From positions 1-6,975 of the forward strand of contig JAQVUQ010000143.1 in the NCBI GenBank assembly GCA_028699365.1: 6,975 nt of DNA, given 5' to 3'. Position numbers and translations under genes: made by a program. The notes beneath the pieces are model-generated. The model was not told where the DNA came from. It ran no database searches and saw nothing but the letters and a program-made list of their open reading frames with translations. Shown one piece after another: positions 5,619 to 6,975 of the stretch; position 1 is the stretch's first letter, and the number at the start of each line of letters is the position of its first letter. This stretch comes from UBA5359 sp028699365 [NCBI: bacterium] (GTDB lineage Bacteria; UBP13; UBA5359).

Positions 5619-6302
5619 ATGTTATCTATATCCGACAATATTGCCCGTATACGTGCCGACATAGCAACCGCTGCATCTGCAAGCGGGCGGAGCGCTGATG
5701 CCGTACGGCTGATAGCGGTGACCAAGACCGTGGCCCCGGAACGGATTGCAGAGGCGCTGGAAGCGGGCATAACGGATATAGGCGAGAACTATGTCCAGGA
5801 GGCGACGGCTAAATTCGAGGCTTTGAAGGATTATAGTTACACTCGCCACATGATCGGCAGCCTTCAGAGTAACAAGGCGGGACGCGCTGTTGCTCTCTTT
5901 GACTGGGTGCAGACGGTAGACAGCGTCAAGCTGGCAGGACGCCTGTCCGAGGCGGCTTTGGCAACAGGCAGGAAGATCAGTGTCCTGATAGAGGTAAATA
6001 TAGGCGGCGAGTATTCCAAGGCGGGGATGAGCCCGGAGAAAGCCGGCAGCAACCTGGAGGTTATTGCCGCCGCCGGGGGGATTATGGTATGCGGCCTTAT
6101 GGCCATACCGCCTGTTGGGGATGAGCTGTCGACAAGGCGTCATTTTGCCGAACTTCGACATATCAGAGACAGGCTGAGCAGCCGAACCGGGCTTGACCTG
6201 CCCGAGTTGTCTATGGGAATGTCGAACGATTACGCCCTGGCTGTGGAAGAGGGCGCCACAATGGTCCGTGTGGGCAGAGCAATTTTTGGAGACCGGAGGT
6301 AG
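5619..6302 (+). CDS. yggS: Pyridoxal phosphate homeostasis protein (YggS/YlmE/PLPBP family)
   Basis: This family binds PLP on a lysine without known enzymatic activity and keeps free PLP and related amino-acid pools in balance. The 227-residue length and fold type III barrel motifs fit: RLIAVTKTV with the PLP-binding Lys36, DIGENYVQEA (53-62), HMIGSLQSNKA (77-87, phosphate-side region), VLIEVNIGGE (122-131), CGLMAIPP (158-165), LSMGMSNDY (197-205) and VRVGRAIFG (216-224). The ATG at 5619 has no recognisable Shine-Dalgarno sequence in the preceding 20 bases, in contrast to its neighbours. The order yggS-sepF-proC resembles clusters in cyanobacteria and Gram-positive relatives. It sits next to pdxST, giving a PLP theme, but behind a terminator and therefore likely under separate control. 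Confidence 0.94.
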   Translation: MLSISDNIARIRADIATAASASGRSADAVRLIAVTKTVAPERIAEALEAGITDIGENYVQEATAKFEALKDYSYTRHMIGSLQSNKAGRAVALFDWVQTVDSVKLAGRLSEAALATGRKISVLIEVNIGGEYSKAGMSPEKAGSNLEVIAAAGGIMVCGLMAIPPVGDELSTRRHFAELRHIRDRLSSRTGLDLPELSMGMSNDYALAVEEGATMVRVGRAIFGDRR

Positions 6303-6304
6303 AT

Positions 6305-6739
6305 ATGGCTGGAGGATTTATGTCCAGAATACTGGGTTTTTTGAACCTCGACGGTGATGAAGAGGATTACGAATACGTCGAGGAAGCCCATGACGAACAG
6401 GAAAAGGGAGGGCGTGCCAGGAAGAGCCTCTTCTCGCAGCATACTCCCAACAAGCATGACGAGATAGTGGTTTTCGATCCGGTATCGATCGATGAAGCTA
6501 AAATGGTGGCTGATAACCTTAAGACCAGGTGCCCCGTAGTGGTAAATCTGGCTGGTACGGATGAAGTGATGGCCAGGCGCATAGTCGATTTCATCAGCGG
6601 TATAACCTATGCCCTGGACGGTCATTACCAGAAGCTGGGCGACAACATCATTCTCTTTACGCCTAACAATATCAACATTAATACTGCCAGACGCCAGGAG
6701 ATGGCGGAATGCGGAATGGCGAATGCGGAGTTAACGTAG
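6305..6739 (+). CDS. sepF: Cell division protein SepF
   Basis: SepF polymerises on the membrane and ties FtsZ filaments to it during septum formation. The 144-residue protein has the usual plan. A short amphipathic N-terminal helix (MSRILGFLNL, residues 6-15) serves as the likely membrane anchor. An acidic, variable linker follows (about 16-45, DGDEEDYEYVEE). The conserved domain is DEIVVFDPVSIDEAKMVADNL, PVVVNLAGTDEVMARRIVDF, ISGITYALDGHYQKLGDNIILFTPNN (about 52-124). Two start codons each have their own SD: ATG 6305 (GGAGG 6295-6299) and ATG 6320 (GGAGG 6311-6315); the second gives a more typical SepF N-terminus. The gene begins 2 bases after the yggS stop. The last codons run through a heptanucleotide repeat beyond the conserved domain. 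Confidence 0.94.
   Translation: MAGGFMSRILGFLNLDGDEEDYEYVEEAHDEQEKGGRARKSLFSQHTPNKHDEIVVFDPVSIDEAKMVADNLKTRCPVVVNLAGTDEVMARRIVDFISGITYALDGHYQKLGDNIILFTPNNININTARRQEMAECGMANAELT
6705..6730. repeat. Heptanucleotide tandem repeat at the 3' end of sepF
   Basis: CGGAATG at 6705-6711 and 6712-6718 is followed by the variant GCGAATG (6719-6725) and a partial CGGA (6726-6729). This makes about 3.6 copies. The unit is not a multiple of three, so a change in copy number would shift the frame of the SepF C-terminal tail. Confidence 0.75.
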
Positions 6740-6748
6740 GGGGGGAAT

Positions 6749-6975
6749 ATGAATATAGACAAGCGAATCAGCTTCATCGGTGGTGCCGGTGCCATGGGAT
6801 CGGCTATAATCAAACGTCTGGCCGGCAGCGGCCAGATACTGCCCTCCGCTCTGGCCGCTGTGGATATCGACCCTGTCAAGCTGAGTAAGATGGCCAAGGA
6901 GATAGGTGTTAGCGTAACTACAGAGGTGGAAGTCGGCATGGACTACGGCCATATCGTTATTCTGGCCGTCAAGCC
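6749..6975 (+). CDS. proC: Pyrroline-5-carboxylate reductase, N-terminal part (cut by window edge)
   Basis: Seventy-five codons are present and the frame is open to the right edge. The protein begins with a Rossmann beta-alpha-beta unit: RISFIGGAGAMGSAIIKRL (residues 6-24) with the dinucleotide motif GAGAMG (12-17), then a second strand LAAVDIDPVKL (35-45) and a strand HIVILAVKP at the edge. The FIG-x-G-x-MG-x-AI pattern and the LAVKP strand are typical of ProC, which reduces pyrroline-5-carboxylate to proline in the cytoplasm. Position after sepF supports this, as in cyanobacterial yggS-sepF-proC clusters. The start has a G7 run as SD, 3 bases away. One extra Gly precedes the motif compared with common ProC sequences. 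A different NAD(P)-binding reductase of the same superfamily is the main alternative. Confidence 0.82.
   Translation, partial: MNIDKRISFIGGAGAMGSAIIKRLAGSGQILPSALAAVDIDPVKLSKMAKEIGVSVTTEVEVGMDYGHIVILAVK

Noticed and set aside
1-6975. Mobile element, prophage, CRISPR or defence system
   Set aside because: No transposase, integrase, cas-like or toxin-antitoxin frame, no terminal inverted repeats around a coding unit, and no spacer-repeat array. All genes are conserved housekeeping families with similar codon style.

Overview
The window looks like ordinary chromosomal DNA from an anaerobic bacterium of middling to slightly high G+C. All supported genes are on the + strand. A four-subunit ferredoxin-dependent pyruvate oxidoreductase (order gamma-delta-alpha-beta), the PdxST route to pyridoxal phosphate (PLP) and SepF point away from Proteobacteria. 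Ile is often coded by ATA. My best guess is Chloroflexota, class Dehalococcoidia, but this rests on gene content and general impression and is low confidence.

Layout. Bases 1-33 are the last codons of ybaB/ebfC, followed by a 133-base gap with a 16-base-period repeat that forms a large imperfect inverted repeat. recR (167-766) follows, so this is the classical ybaB-recR pair of recombinational repair. The 767-966 gap holds a near-consensus sigma-70 type promoter (784-812) and a leader of about 147 bases that can fold into three consecutive hairpins. It feeds porG, porD, porA and porB, then pdxS and pdxT, which are tightly spaced with no terminator between them. A strong intrinsic terminator (5546-5578) closes this apparent six-gene operon.

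A second cluster starts at 5619 with the PLP homeostasis protein (YggS/PLPBP family), followed by the division protein sepF and the start of proC, which runs off the right edge. Spacings of 2 and 9 bases suggest another operon.

How the genes work together. PorGDAB interconverts pyruvate + CoA and acetyl-CoA + CO2 with ferredoxin, using thiamine diphosphate and Fe-S clusters. PdxS and PdxT make PLP from ribose 5-phosphate, glyceraldehyde 3-phosphate and glutamine. YggS-type proteins bind PLP and buffer its level. SepF anchors FtsZ to the membrane, and ProC makes the last step of proline synthesis.

No CRISPR array, transposase, prophage gene, tRNA or rRNA was seen. The protein-coding content is conserved. 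The least explained parts are non-coding: the structured leader upstream of porG and the inverted repeat between ybaB and recR.
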